Of a stretch of DNA of 64,000 nucleotides, positions 1-8,626 are shown piece after piece. Under the pieces are notes generated by a model. That model worked only from the letters and a program-made list of their open reading frames with translations. It ran no database searches and was not told the origin of the DNA. Location of the stretch: the NCBI RefSeq assembly GCF_004345005.1, contig NZ_SMMX01000002.1:62001-126000 (forward strand), given 5' to 3'. Each line of letters starts with the position of its first letter. Position 1 is the first letter of the stretch. This DNA is from Extibacter muris (GTDB taxonomy: Bacteria; Bacillota; Clostridia; Lachnospirales; Lachnospiraceae). Made by a program: the position numbers and the translations under genes.

Positions 1-774
1 GACGCTAAGGCAGACAGCACTAAAGAAGAGAAGGCAGACAATGGCGACGATACGTTTGTGGTGGGATTTGACGCCGCGTTCCCGCCGTACGGATACAAAG
101 ATGACAACGGAGAATATGTGGGCTTTGACCTTGACCTTGCACAGGAAGTGTGTGACAGAAACGGATGGGAGCTGAAAAAGCAGCCGATAGACTGGGATTC
201 AAAGGATATGGAGCTCAGTTCCGGGACAATCGACTGTATCTGGAACGGATTTACGATGAATGGTAGAGAAGACAAGTATACGTGGTCAGAGCCATATGTC
301 GATAACAGCCAGGTGATTGTCGTCCCTGAGGATTCCGACATTAAGGAATTCAAAGACCTGGCAGGCAAGATGGTAGAAGTGCAGGCCGATTCTTCCGCAT
401 TACATACGCTTGAGAGCGACGACGTAGAAGAAGGCGGACAGGCGGAGCTGGCAGCTACGTTCGGAGCATTGAACCAGGTGGCGGACTATAACACAGCGTT
501 CATGGATCTGGAGTCAGGAGCATGCGAGGCGATTGCGATGGATGTCGGTGTAGCCAATTATCAGATTGACAGCAGAGGCGGAGGATTCCGGCTGCTGGAT
601 GAAAAGCTGTCGACAGAACAGTACGGCATAGGGTTTAAAAAAGGAAATGAAGAGCTTCGTGATACGGTTCAGAAGACGCTGGATGAGATGGCAGAAGACG
701 GGACATTGGACAAGATAGTTGAGAAATGGGCTGATGGCGGCATCAGCGCGGATGCGGTCTGCCTCGGCAAATAA
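1..774 (+). CDS. Amino-acid ABC transporter substrate-binding protein, 5' truncated
   Basis: The reading frame is open from the first base and 257 residues are visible, so the signal peptide and lipobox lie outside the window. The first 17 or so residues are charged and Ala/Lys/Glu rich, like the linker that follows a lipoprotein cysteine. The rest is a full family 3 solute-binding fold, with the opening FDAAFPPYGYKD and the typical DCIWNGFTMNGRE segment. Such proteins capture polar amino acids outside the membrane and hand them to the permease encoded next. A permease and an ATPase gene follow in the same direction, so this is a complete importer apart from the missing start. The exact amino acid cannot be read from the sequence. 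Confidence 0.9.
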   Translation, partial: DAKADSTKEEKADNGDDTFVVGFDAAFPPYGYKDDNGEYVGFDLDLAQEVCDRNGWELKKQPIDWDSKDMELSSGTIDCIWNGFTMNGREDKYTWSEPYVDNSQVIVVPEDSDIKEFKDLAGKMVEVQADSSALHTLESDDVEEGGQAELAATFGALNQVADYNTAFMDLESGACEAIAMDVGVANYQIDSRGGGFRLLDEKLSTEQYGIGFKKGNEELRDTVQKTLDEMAEDGTLDKIVEKWADGGISADAVCLGK

Positions 775-803
775 GTCCAGACAGGGATTGATAGCACATG
801 ACA

Positions 804-830
804 GGGGCCCGGCCGGACAGGCCGGGTCCC
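804..830 (+). promoter_or_regulatory. GC-rich intergenic hairpin between binding protein and permease
   Basis: GGGGCCCGGCC at 804-814 pairs with GGCCGGGTCCC at 820-830 around a 5-base loop. No run of T follows, so it is a poor intrinsic terminator. Strong hairpins here often protect the 3' end of the binding-protein message and so raise its level over the permease; that role is inferred. Confidence 0.5.
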
Positions 831-883
831 TTGCAGTCTGAGAGAAGATATGGATTAAGAAATGTGATTCGGAGGAAGATTAG

Positions 884-1534
884 ATGAATGTGGCAATGAT
901 TGTAAAACAGCTGGCCGGAGGTATGGTCGTATCGATAGAGATATTTGCGGCGACGCTGATTTTTTCTCTGCCGCTCGGATTAATCGTGGCATTTGGAAGG
1001 ATGTCCAGGATCAAGCCCGTGCAGTGGGTTACAAAGCTGTACATTTCAGTGATGCGGGGGACGCCGCTCATGCTTCAGCTGATGGTCGTCTATTACGGTC
1101 CCTATTATCTGTTCGGGCTTCGCATATCGGCCACATACCGGCTGACGGCAGTTCTGATCGGGTTTGCGATAAACTACGCCGCATATTTTGCGGAGATATA
1201 CAGAGGAGGCATCGAGTCCATATCGGCAGGGCAGTATGAGGCCGCGCGCGTACTTGGCTATACGAGGCCCCAGACCTTTTTCCGTATCATATTGCCTCAG
1301 GTGATGAAGCGGATACTCCCGTCAGTTACGAATGAGGTGATAACGCTCGTAAAGGATACGTCCCTGGCTTTTGTCGTGGCGGTTCCTGAGATGTTCACGA
1401 CCGCCAAACAGATCGCGGCGGCCCAGACCTCCATGACAGCCTTCGTGGCGGCCGGCATCTTCTATTATGTGTTCAACCTGATCGTGGCAGTGGTGATGGA
1501 AGCGATTGAAAATAAGATGAGTTATTACCGGTAG
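884..1534 (+). CDS. Polar amino-acid ABC transporter permease (HisM/GlnP type)
   Basis: A 216-residue integral membrane protein of the usual length for this family. Hydrophobic spans lie near residues 10-35, 55-80, 90-110, 150-170 and 185-210. The cytoplasmic EAA loop that docks on the ATPase is clear at about residue 119 ([10 protein letters not shown], followed by FRIILPQ). The start has a GGAGG site 8 bases upstream. It lies between the binding protein and the ATPase and should form the channel of the importer, probably as a homodimer because only one permease gene is present. Confidence 0.92.
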   Translation: MNVAMIVKQLAGGMVVSIEIFAATLIFSLPLGLIVAFGRMSRIKPVQWVTKLYISVMRGTPLMLQLMVVYYGPYYLFGLRISATYRLTAVLIGFAINYAAYFAEIYRGGIESISAGQYEAARVLGYTRPQTFFRIILPQVMKRILPSVTNEVITLVKDTSLAFVVAVPEMFTTAKQIAAAQTSMTAFVAAGIFYYVFNLIVAVVMEAIENKMSYYR

Positions 1535-1545
1535 GAGGATATGGC

Positions 1546-2226
1546 ATGAGTCTGTTGGAGATGAAAAATATTAAGAAAAGCTTTGGAGATACGGAAGTGC
1601 TGAAAGACATATCGCTCACCGTAGATACAGGAGAGGTGCTCGGCATCATCGGCCCTTCCGGTTCCGGGAAATCCACGCTCCTTCGGTGCGCCACGAACCT
1701 GGAGACGCCTGATTCGGGAGAGATACGCTATGCAGGCACGTTCGGCCTCGTATTCCAGAACTTCAACCTGTTTCCGCATTATACTGTCCTGAAAAATATC
1801 ATAGACGCACCGCTGAAGGTGCAGAAAAGAAAAAAAGAAGAAGTCGTCACAGAAGCGAGGAAGCTGCTTGGGAAGATGGGGCTGGAGGGCAGAGAGGATG
1901 CCTATCCTTACCAGCTTTCCGGCGGACAGCAGCAGAGGGTGTCCATTGCAAGGGCGCTGGCCATGAACCCGGATATCCTGTTTTTTGATGAGCCTACTTC
2001 TGCACTGGACCCGGAACTGACAGGAGAGATCCTCAAGGTCATCAAGGATCTTGCGGCCGAGCATATGACGATGGTAATCGTTACCCATGAGATGAACTTC
2101 GCGAAAAACGTATCAGACCATATCATATTCATGGACGACGGGTACATCGCGGAGCAGGGGACCCCTGAGGAGGTATTTGGATCATCTAACGAGAGAATGC
2201 AGGAGTTCCTCGGGAAATTTGGCTAA
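1546..2226 (+). CDS. Polar amino-acid ABC transporter ATPase (GlnQ type), short form
   Basis: The protein powers import by the two upstream products. Walker A is GPSGSGKS at residues 36-43, the signature is [14 protein letters not shown], Walker B is [12 protein letters not shown], and the switch histidine is in VTHEM. At 226 residues it is somewhat short. The Q-loop glutamine falls at residue 71, only 29 residues after the Walker A lysine, where GlnQ/HisP proteins usually have more than 40. The missing segment is the beta-hairpin region after SGEI. All catalytic motifs remain, so it is probably functional. It starts 11 bases after the permease stop behind an AGGAGG site. Confidence 0.92.
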   Translation: MSLLEMKNIKKSFGDTEVLKDISLTVDTGEVLGIIGPSGSGKSTLLRCATNLETPDSGEIRYAGTFGLVFQNFNLFPHYTVLKNIIDAPLKVQKRKKEEVVTEARKLLGKMGLEGREDAYPYQLSGGQQQRVSIARALAMNPDILFFDEPTSALDPELTGEILKVIKDLAAEHMTMVIVTHEMNFAKNVSDHIIFMDDGYIAEQGTPEEVFGSSNERMQEFLGKFG

Positions 2227-2299
2227 AACTTATAAGTGCCGATGAACCTATAAGATACGCTTATGAATACACGTGCAATAAATAATGAATAAGAATTTG

Positions 2300-2340
2300 T
2301 ACAAGGCAGACGGGATTATTGCTTTTCCTTCTGCCTTGTA
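2300..2340 (+). terminator. Probable terminator of the amino-acid ABC operon
   Basis: An 11-bp perfect inverted repeat, TACAAGGCAGA at 2300-2310 and TCTGCCTTGTA at 2330-2340, is followed by TTATACTT. The T-run is interrupted, so termination strength is uncertain. The following stretch to purC (2341-2446) shows no purine, ZTP or other riboswitch that I recognise. Confidence 0.6.
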
Positions 2341-2446
2341 TTATACTTATACGTGCATAAGGCGTCTTGGCGCGGGTTCCCATATCAGCCTCCGCTAATC
2401 AGGCCTTGGACTCAGATGATAAAACAAGAAAAGGATGGGTGTTAGT

Positions 2447-3154
2447 ATGCAGAAATTAGAACAGTTATATGAAGGAAAAGCCAAAAAAGTCTTTAAGACA
2501 GAAGATCCAGATATTGTAATTGTAGACTATAAAGATGATGCGACGGCATTTAATGGAGAAAAAAAGGGAACAATCGTAGGTAAGGGCGTCATCAACAACC
2601 GGATGACGAACTACGTCTTCCAGGTTCTTGAAAAAGAAGGAGTACCGACCCACTTTGTAGAAGAGCTGAGCGACAGGGAGACGGCGGTCAAGAAGGTGGA
2701 GATCGTACCGCTTGAAGTAATCGTCCGTAATGTAGCTGCCGGGAGCTTCTCCAAGAGACTTGGAATCGAAGAGGGGACGAGCCTGCTGGCGCCCACGCTC
2801 GAATTCAGCTATAAGGACGACGACCTGGGAGACCCGCTGATCAATGACTACATGGCAATCGCGATCGGCGCGTCTACGAGGGAAGAGATCGAGAAGATTA
2901 CAGAGTATACGTTCAAAGTCAATGAAGTGCTCAAAAAGTTCTTTGCAGATGCAGGTATCGAGCTGATCGACTTTAAGATTGAATTCGGAAGATTCCACGG
3001 GGATGTTATCCTGGCAGACGAGATATCTCCGGATACGTGCCGCCTCTGGGATATAAAGACACATGAGAAGCTGGACAAGGACCGTTTCCGCCGGGATATG
3101 GGCAATGTGGAAGACGCATATCAGGAAGTGTTCAGAAGAATCGGCATAAAATAG
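2447..3154 (+). CDS. purC: Phosphoribosylaminoimidazole-succinocarboxamide synthase
   Basis: SAICAR synthetase joins aspartate to CAIR using ATP in purine biosynthesis. The protein of 235 residues opens with [16 protein letters not shown], typical of the bacterial family, and keeps the ATP-loop and substrate segments ([35 protein letters not shown]). I place the start at 2447, which fits the family N terminus; an in-frame ATG at 2435 would add four residues. It is the first gene of a purC-purF-purB run in one direction, with 18 bases to purF. Confidence 0.95.
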   Translation: MQKLEQLYEGKAKKVFKTEDPDIVIVDYKDDATAFNGEKKGTIVGKGVINNRMTNYVFQVLEKEGVPTHFVEELSDRETAVKKVEIVPLEVIVRNVAAGSFSKRLGIEEGTSLLAPTLEFSYKDDDLGDPLINDYMAIAIGASTREEIEKITEYTFKVNEVLKKFFADAGIELIDFKIEFGRFHGDVILADEISPDTCRLWDIKTHEKLDKDRFRRDMGNVEDAYQEVFRRIGIK

Positions 3155-3172
3155 TAAGGAGCTTAAACATTC

Positions 3173-4600
3173 ATGAACCAGTTTGAAAAGGTCACAACAG
3201 GTATAGGAGAAGAATGTGGTGTATTTGGAGCCTATGATATGGATGGGGGCAATGTAGCCCCCACCGTATATTATGGGCTTTTTGCATTACAGCACCGCGG
3301 GCAGGAAAGCTGTGGCATAGCAGTGACGGACACATATGGGGAAAGAAAAGTACGCTCGAAGAAAGGGCTCGGGCTTGTCAATGACGTCTTTGACGAGGAG
3401 TCCCTCAGGGAACTGAAAGGAAATCTCGGGGTAGGGCATGTGCGCTACTCTACAGCAGGGGGCTCCAGGGCGGAGAATGCCATGCCCCTTGTCATCAACT
3501 ATGTAAAAGGAACGCTCGTCATCGCCCACAACGGCAATCTGACGAATGCGGTGGAGCTTCGGAGGGAGCTGGAATACACCGGTGCTATCTTCCAGACGAC
3601 CATCGATTCTGAGGTGATTGCGTACCATATCGCACGGGAACGTCTGAATACGGGGAAGGCCGAGGATGCGGTAAAGAATGCGATGAAGAAGATCAGGGGT
3701 GCATATGCGCTCGTCGTCAGTTCGCCAAGGAAGATGATCGGAGCCAGAGACCCCTTCGGTCTGAAGCCGCTCTGCATCGGAAAGCGCGGGAATACGTATA
3801 TCCTGGCATCGGAAAGCTGCGCCCTTTCGGCCGTCGGTGCAGACTTTGTGCGGGATGTCGAGCCGGGTGAGATCGTTTCATTTACAAAGAGCGGCATCGA
3901 GTCTGACAGGAGCATGGCAATCGATGCAGGGAAACAGGCCCGATGTATCTTTGAATATATCTACTTTGCCAGGACAGACAGTACGCTTGACGGTGTGAAC
4001 GTGTATCATTCCAGGATTATCGCGGGAAGAGCGCTTGCAAAGTCTTATCCCGTAGACGCGGACCTCGTTGTCGGGGTGCCGGACTCCGGGCTCGTAGCCG
4101 CAAAAGGCTATTCGGAAGAGTCGGGAATCCCGTACGGCATGGCCTTCCATAAGAACAGCTATGTAGGACGTACGTTCATCAAGCCGAGCCAGAGCGAGCG
4201 GGAGTCAAGCGTGAAGATCAAGCTCAATGTCATCGAGGAAGTAGTACGGGGCAAACGGATCGTGATGGTTGACGATTCCATCGTGCGGGGGACGACGTGC
4301 GCCAATATCATCAAGATGCTGAAAAAGGCAGGCGCTTTAGAAGTCCATGTCAGAATAAGCTCCCCGCCCTTCCTGTATCCATGTTATTTCGGCACGGATG
4401 TACCTTCCAATGAACAGCTGATCGCCCACACGCATACGCCGGATGAGATACAGAAGATGATCGGGGCGGATTCGCTCGGCTATATGGAGATAGACAAGCT
4501 GAAAGATATGGTAGGGGACCTCGGATACTGCGATGCATGCTTTACCGGCAACTACCCGATGGAAGTGCCGGGGAAAGACGTCTCACAGGCTTTTGAATAG
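3173..4600 (+). CDS. purF: Amidophosphoribosyltransferase
   Basis: This enzyme starts de novo purine synthesis by making phosphoribosylamine from PRPP and glutamine. A short propeptide of 14 residues precedes Cys15 (EECGVFGAY), the N-terminal glutaminase nucleophile after cleavage. The glutaminase half contains RGQESCGIAV and HNGNL. The PRPP-binding loop is IVMVDDSIVRGTT. The C-terminal CDACFTGNYP, with further cysteines at QARCIFEY and PCYFGT, marks the Bacillus-type enzyme that carries a 4Fe-4S cluster. The length of 475 residues is normal. It is flanked by purC and purB. Confidence 0.96.
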   Translation: MNQFEKVTTGIGEECGVFGAYDMDGGNVAPTVYYGLFALQHRGQESCGIAVTDTYGERKVRSKKGLGLVNDVFDEESLRELKGNLGVGHVRYSTAGGSRAENAMPLVINYVKGTLVIAHNGNLTNAVELRRELEYTGAIFQTTIDSEVIAYHIARERLNTGKAEDAVKNAMKKIRGAYALVVSSPRKMIGARDPFGLKPLCIGKRGNTYILASESCALSAVGADFVRDVEPGEIVSFTKSGIESDRSMAIDAGKQARCIFEYIYFARTDSTLDGVNVYHSRIIAGRALAKSYPVDADLVVGVPDSGLVAAKGYSEESGIPYGMAFHKNSYVGRTFIKPSQSERESSVKIKLNVIEEVVRGKRIVMVDDSIVRGTTCANIIKMLKKAGALEVHVRISSPPFLYPCYFGTDVPSNEQLIAHTHTPDEIQKMIGADSLGYMEIDKLKDMVGDLGYCDACFTGNYPMEVPGKDVSQAFE

Positions 4601-4651
4601 CCTGGAAGCATATGTGGTGGATTTATGAAATTGGATGAAAGGATAAAGAAT

Positions 4652-6085
4652 ATGAGTACAGACAGATATGTAAGCCCGTTATCAGAGCGTTACGCCAGCA
4701 AAGAGATGCAGTATATCTTTTCTCCGGACAAGAAGTTCCGGACATGGAGAAGGCTTTGGATCGCGCTGGCCGAGACAGAGAAGGAGCTCGGGCTTCCGAT
4801 AACGGACGAGCAGATTGAAGAGTTAAAGGAACACAAAGACGATATCAACTATGAAGTGGCAAGAGAACGTGAGAAGGTGGTCCGGCATGATGTGATGTCA
4901 CACGTATACGCATACGGGCAGCAGTGCCCGAAGGCGAAAGGAATCATCCATCTTGGCGCCACATCGTGCTATGTCGGCGACAATACGGACATCATCATCA
5001 TGGCAGAAGCGCTGGAGATTGTGAGAAAGAAACTTCTCAACGTCATAGCGGAGCTTGCCGCATTCGCGGATGGATACAAGGCGCTTCCGACGCTTGCGTT
5101 CACACACTTCCAGCCTGCCCAGCCTACGACGGTGGGGAAGAGGGCCACGCTCTGGATGCAGGAATTTATGATGGACCTGGAAGATCTGGTGTATGTGAAG
5201 GACAGCCTGAAGCTGCTCGGCTCCAAGGGGACGACCGGGACCCAGGCGAGCTTTCTGGAGCTGTTTGAGGGAGACCAGGAGAAGATAGACAAGATAGACC
5301 TGATGATTGCAGAAAAGATGGGATTCAAAGCATGCTATCCGGTATCCGGCCAGACCTACTCTCGCAAGGTGGATACAAGAGTTGTGAATGTACTTGCAGG
5401 GATAGCTGCCAGCGCACATAAGTTCTCTAACGATATACGGCTCCTGCAGCATCTGAAAGAGGTGGAAGAGCCATTTGAAAAGACCCAGATAGGCTCTTCC
5501 GCGATGGCGTACAAGAGAAATCCGATGCGAAGCGAGAGGATTGCATCCCTGTCCCGCTATGTGATGGCGGACGCACTGAATCCTGCCATAACATCGGCGG
5601 CGCAGTGGTTCGAACGGACGCTGGATGATTCCGCGAACAAGCGCCTCAGCGTACCGGAAGGCTTCCTGGCTGTGGACGGTATCCTGGACCTGTGCCTGAA
5701 CGTGGTGGACGGCCTCGTCGTGTATCCGAAGGTGATTGAAAAGCGTCTCATGTCGGAGCTGCCATTCATGGCCACGGAAAATATCATGATGGACGCGGTC
5801 AAGGCAGGCGGCGACAGGCAGGAACTGCATGAGAAGATCCGGGAGCTGTCCATGGAGGCAGGAAGAAATGTCAAAGAAAAAGGGCTGGATAACAATCTGC
5901 TGGAACTCATCGCGGCAGACCCGGCATTCAATCTGAGCGAAGAAGAGCTCAAAAAGACGATGGATCCGTCCAGATATACCGGACGTGCGGCGGTGCAGGT
6001 TGATGCGTTCCTTAAGGATTCGGTATCCCCGCTGCTTGAAGCAAACAAAGAAGTGCTTGGCATGAGCGCAGAGATCAATGTCTAG
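4652..6085 (+). CDS. purB: Adenylosuccinate lyase, human-like type
   Basis: The lyase cleaves SAICAR and adenylosuccinate, releasing fumarate. The fumarase/aspartase signature is present as SSAMAYKRNPMRSE. The whole protein follows the animal ADSL pattern rather than the shorter Bacillus PurB: RYASKEMQYIFS, GATSCYVGDNTD, THFQPAQPTTVGKR, QWFERTLDDSAN and PFMATENI. Its length of about 477 residues also fits ADSL. I prefer the start at 4652, behind AAAGGA and matching the family opening; an ATG at 4625 would add nine residues. A strong terminator follows. Confidence 0.94.
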   Translation: MSTDRYVSPLSERYASKEMQYIFSPDKKFRTWRRLWIALAETEKELGLPITDEQIEELKEHKDDINYEVAREREKVVRHDVMSHVYAYGQQCPKAKGIIHLGATSCYVGDNTDIIIMAEALEIVRKKLLNVIAELAAFADGYKALPTLAFTHFQPAQPTTVGKRATLWMQEFMMDLEDLVYVKDSLKLLGSKGTTGTQASFLELFEGDQEKIDKIDLMIAEKMGFKACYPVSGQTYSRKVDTRVVNVLAGIAASAHKFSNDIRLLQHLKEVEEPFEKTQIGSSAMAYKRNPMRSERIASLSRYVMADALNPAITSAAQWFERTLDDSANKRLSVPEGFLAVDGILDLCLNVVDGLVVYPKVIEKRLMSELPFMATENIMMDAVKAGGDRQELHEKIRELSMEAGRNVKEKGLDNNLLELIAADPAFNLSEEELKKTMDPSRYTGRAAVQVDAFLKDSVSPLLEANKEVLGMSAEINV

Positions 6086-6099
6086 CAGATAAAATATAA

Positions 6100-6137
6100 G
6101 GCAGCTGCCCGGAGTGGATTCCGGCGGCTGCCTTTTT
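6100..6137 (+). terminator. Intrinsic terminator of the pur operon
   Basis: GGCAGCTGCCCGGA pairs with TCCGGCGGCTGCC and is followed directly by TTTTTAT. It lies 14 bases after the purB stop. Confidence 0.9.
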
Positions 6138-6355
6138 ATGCAGATATGTAGCAGGGCTATGGCATTTTACACAAATCTTCAGATGTATGTCAACGTAAAT
6201 TCAATGTGTAAATGTGAATATTGAAGAAAATTCACCAAAAATTATCATTAGTGAAGAATCCTGTTGCATTTATATTGTTAATAATTTATCATATACTTAT
6301 CGATAGGTGAGGTCTGGTTATCGACCGTATCTATGAGAGAAGGAGGGAATTTAGA

Positions 6356-7726
6356 ATGGATACATTAAATGACATTGTCTTGACGATTCAGCATTATCTT
6401 GCGGACTACATCCTGATTGCTGCTCTTTTGCTTGGCGGAATCTGGTTTACCGTAAGGCTTGGATTTATCCAGGTAAGAGGATTCAAGGAAGGCATGAAGA
6501 GGACGTTCGGCGGCCTGTTCCACAATAAGGGGGAGGCAGGAGCCGACGGCATGTCCTCATTCCAGGCGCTGGCTACGGCAATCGCGGCGCAGGTAGGTAC
6601 CGGCAACATAGCCGGGGCTGCCACGGCACTTGCAATCGGCGGGCCTGGGGCAATCTTCTGGATGTGGGTCGCGGCTTTTCTCGGCATGGCAACCATATTT
6701 TCGGAAGCCATCATGGCGCAGAAGTACAAATGTGTAGGTGACGACGGTGAGGTGACGGGAGGCCCCGTATATTATATCCGGGCGGCATTCAAGGGCACGT
6801 TCGGCAAAGTGCTCGCGGGCGTATTTGCAGTTCTGATAATCCTGGCGCTCGGCTTCATGGGCAATGCGGTACAGTCCAACTCTATCGCGGCAGCTTTCCA
6901 CACGGCTTTCGGTGTTCCCCAGGCAGTGATGGGTGTTATCATCGCAGTTCTGGCACTGGCTGTATTCATGGGCGGCATGAAGCGGATTGCCAAAGTGACA
7001 GAGACGATTGTCCCGATTATGGCTGCGCTGTATATCGTGGGGGCATTGATTGTAATCATCTATAACTATAAGAACATACCTTACGCGTTCCACGCGATTA
7101 TCGTCGGCGCGTTCAGCCCGTCATCCATCGCAGGTGGAGCGGTCGGGGCAACGATCAAGCTGGCGCTCACAAAGGGTGTGGCCCGTGGCCTTTTCTCCAA
7201 TGAGGCCGGTATGGGCTCTACGCCACACGCACATGCGGTCGCCAAGGTAGACCATCCGGTGGAACAGGGATTCGTGGCAATGATCGGAGTGTTCATCGAT
7301 ACGTTTGTCGTCCTGAATCTGACGGCTTTTGTCATCATTACGACAAAGTCAATCCCTACGGGCAAGACAGGAGCGGAACTGAGCCAGTATGCATTTTCCA
7401 CTTTATTCGGCAAGGGAGGGGACATCTTCATCGCAGTGTGCATGTTCTTCTTTGCATTCTCTACGATCGTGGGATGGTATTTCTTCGGCCAGGCGAACAT
7501 CAAATACTTGTTTGGCGCGAAAGCCGTGAAAGTGTATTCCCTGCTCGTGGCGGCCTGCGTCGTACTCGGCTCTCTCGCCCAAGTTGACCTTGTGTGGAAT
7601 ATGGCCGACTGCTTCAATTCCATGATGGTCATCCCGAATATTCTCGGCCTGTTCGCGCTGAGCGGCATGATCAAGAAAGTGCATGACGATTATTATAGGA
7701 ACTTTTTAAATAAGAAGTCAAAATAA
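6356..7726 (+). CDS. Sodium:alanine/glycine symporter (AGCS family)
   Basis: A 456-residue protein with about ten membrane spans that should import alanine, glycine or a similar small amino acid with sodium. The family hallmark is visible as GTGNIAGAATA followed by GGPGAIFWMW near residues 81-104, and the second conserved block is SNEAGMGSTPHAHA. The start follows AAGGAGGG. It sits directly upstream of the glycine-riboswitch-controlled glycine reductase operon, so glycine uptake is a reasonable guess, though nothing in the sequence fixes the substrate. The 218-base stretch before it is AT rich with no riboswitch that I recognise. Confidence 0.92.
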   Translation: MDTLNDIVLTIQHYLADYILIAALLLGGIWFTVRLGFIQVRGFKEGMKRTFGGLFHNKGEAGADGMSSFQALATAIAAQVGTGNIAGAATALAIGGPGAIFWMWVAAFLGMATIFSEAIMAQKYKCVGDDGEVTGGPVYYIRAAFKGTFGKVLAGVFAVLIILALGFMGNAVQSNSIAAAFHTAFGVPQAVMGVIIAVLALAVFMGGMKRIAKVTETIVPIMAALYIVGALIVIIYNYKNIPYAFHAIIVGAFSPSSIAGGAVGATIKLALTKGVARGLFSNEAGMGSTPHAHAVAKVDHPVEQGFVAMIGVFIDTFVVLNLTAFVIITTKSIPTGKTGAELSQYAFSTLFGKGGDIFIAVCMFFFAFSTIVGWYFFGQANIKYLFGAKAVKVYSLLVAACVVLGSLAQVDLVWNMADCFNSMMVIPNILGLFALSGMIKKVHDDYYRNFLNKKSK

Positions 7727-7804
7727 GTTTGGAGTAAATATACATAAATTTAAATGGGATTTGTTGTGTGAAATTACCAAATCGAACTTTCTCATTTGAA
7801 AAGG

Positions 7805-7833
7805 TTGAAAAATTATTAACAATAAGTTAATAT
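7805..7833 (+). promoter_or_regulatory. Promoter of the glycine reductase operon
   Basis: TTGAAA at 7805-7810 and TAATAT at 7828-7833 are separated by exactly 17 bases in AT-rich DNA, which fits a SigA promoter. The leader from here to grdX holds the riboswitch and terminator. Nothing else is seen in 7727-7804. Confidence 0.7.
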
Positions 7834-7897
7834 TAAAACAAGCAATAAGATATATTCATTGCATCTATAAATAAAATTTAACAGCGGGCTGATTTTT

Positions 7898-8012
7898 TTC
7901 AAGAGAGAGCCATGCATATGGCCGCCGAAGAGGCAAGCCGGACAGGTGAGGGTGAACACTTGTGGGGTGAAACTTTCAGGCAAAAGGACTGGGAAAAGGA
8001 CCGCATTCTGAA
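7898..8012 (+). ncRNA. Glycine riboswitch, single aptamer (gcvT motif)
   Basis: The conserved core is recognisable: AGAGAG at 7903-7908, GCCGCCGAAGAGGCAA at 7921-7936, and AAACTTTCAGGCAAAAGGAC at 7970-7989. These match the glycine aptamer pattern of P1 strand, GCCGAAG..GGCAA core and closing CTCTCAGGCAAAAGGAC-like strand. Only one aptamer is visible; no second core follows before the terminator. An intrinsic terminator lies about 40 bases downstream. The arrangement suggests a transcriptional ON switch that lets RNA polymerase reach grdX-grdD when glycine is plentiful. Confidence 0.88.
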
Positions 8013-8049
8013 TCTTGTGTTGAAGTAATTTGATTACGCCAAAAGACAG

Positions 8050-8096
8050 AAAGGACGAATTGCACATCTGTGTTTATATCGTCCTTTTTTTATTCA
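8050..8096 (+). terminator. Riboswitch-controlled terminator in the grd leader
   Basis: AAAGGACGA at 8050-8058 pairs with TCGTCCTTT at 8079-8087, followed by a long T-run. It lies between the glycine aptamer and grdX, and so is the likely expression platform. The left arm AAAGGAC resembles the aptamer's 3' AAAAGGACT segment, which may help competition between folds. Confidence 0.85.
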
Positions 8097-8138
8097 AAAT
8101 TTGGTTACCATAATTATCCAGTGGAAGAGGTGGATGGG

Positions 8139-8522
8139 ATGCAGAATGATTACATAATAATAACGAATAATCCACTCGTACCGGAGAAGATCGGCAAAAC
8201 GCATAATGTGGAGTACAAAGAGATTTCCTATGAGGAAGTGCTCAGGGCAGTAAGAGACAGAATACATGAAGGGCACACGCTTTTATCTCACCCCTTGTCG
8301 GGGAGTGTAAAGCCTAATGAAACACCATATAAATCAATCATGCTGTCGGCAGGAAAGGGGGAGGTAGACCCGAGGTCGGTCGTTATCATCGAGAATGCCA
8401 TAGAGGCGTGCGGCAAGTTCGTGCTTAAGTCAGACAAGTATAAGCGCGAGGTATATGATGACTTCCAGATGATAGACTGGACCCTACTGGAAAGCGCGAT
8501 AACATCGGCAGACGTGTGGTAA
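8139..8522 (+). CDS. grdX: GrdX family protein
   Basis: A 127-residue protein of the GrdX type, found at the head of glycine/betaine reductase operons; its biochemical role is not established. Recognised by YIIITNNPLV at the N terminus, the central LLSHPLSGSVKPNETPY segment and its position. The frame is open further upstream, to 8070, but that region is the terminator hairpin and leader, so I choose the ATG at 8139, preceded by GGAAGAGGTGG. No membrane segment or signal peptide is present. grdE follows after a 104-base spacer. Confidence 0.88.
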   Translation: MQNDYIIITNNPLVPEKIGKTHNVEYKEISYEEVLRAVRDRIHEGHTLLSHPLSGSVKPNETPYKSIMLSAGKGEVDPRSVVIIENAIEACGKFVLKSDKYKREVYDDFQMIDWTLLESAITSADVW

Positions 8523-8532
8523 TGTCTGCGCT

Positions 8533-8553
8533 GCCGGGCGGGAAGCGTCCGGC
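8533..8553 (+). promoter_or_regulatory. Hairpin between grdX and grdE
   Basis: GCCGGGCG at 8533-8540 pairs with CGTCCGGC at 8546-8553 (one G-T pair) around a 5-base loop. There is no T-run. It may serve for message processing or stability; this is inferred. Confidence 0.4.
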
Positions 8554-8626
8554 CAGGTATGCGGGAGGTTGTAACAAGCGAAAGCTTCAACAAATAACAA
8601 CATTTAACTTAAGGAGGGAACAATAC

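Noticed and set aside
2341-2446. Possible purine or ZTP riboswitch before purC
   Set aside because: None of the conserved core bases of those riboswitches could be found; only ordinary AT-rich and short paired segments are present.
8070-8138. Longer start for grdX at 8070
   Set aside because: The segment is the right arm and T-run of the riboswitch terminator, so it is not coding.
8516-8626. N-terminal extension of grdE starting at 8516
   Set aside because: It overlaps grdX, contains a hairpin, and has no ribosome site; the GTG at 8627 follows AAGGAGGG and gives Cys242 at the known cleavage site.
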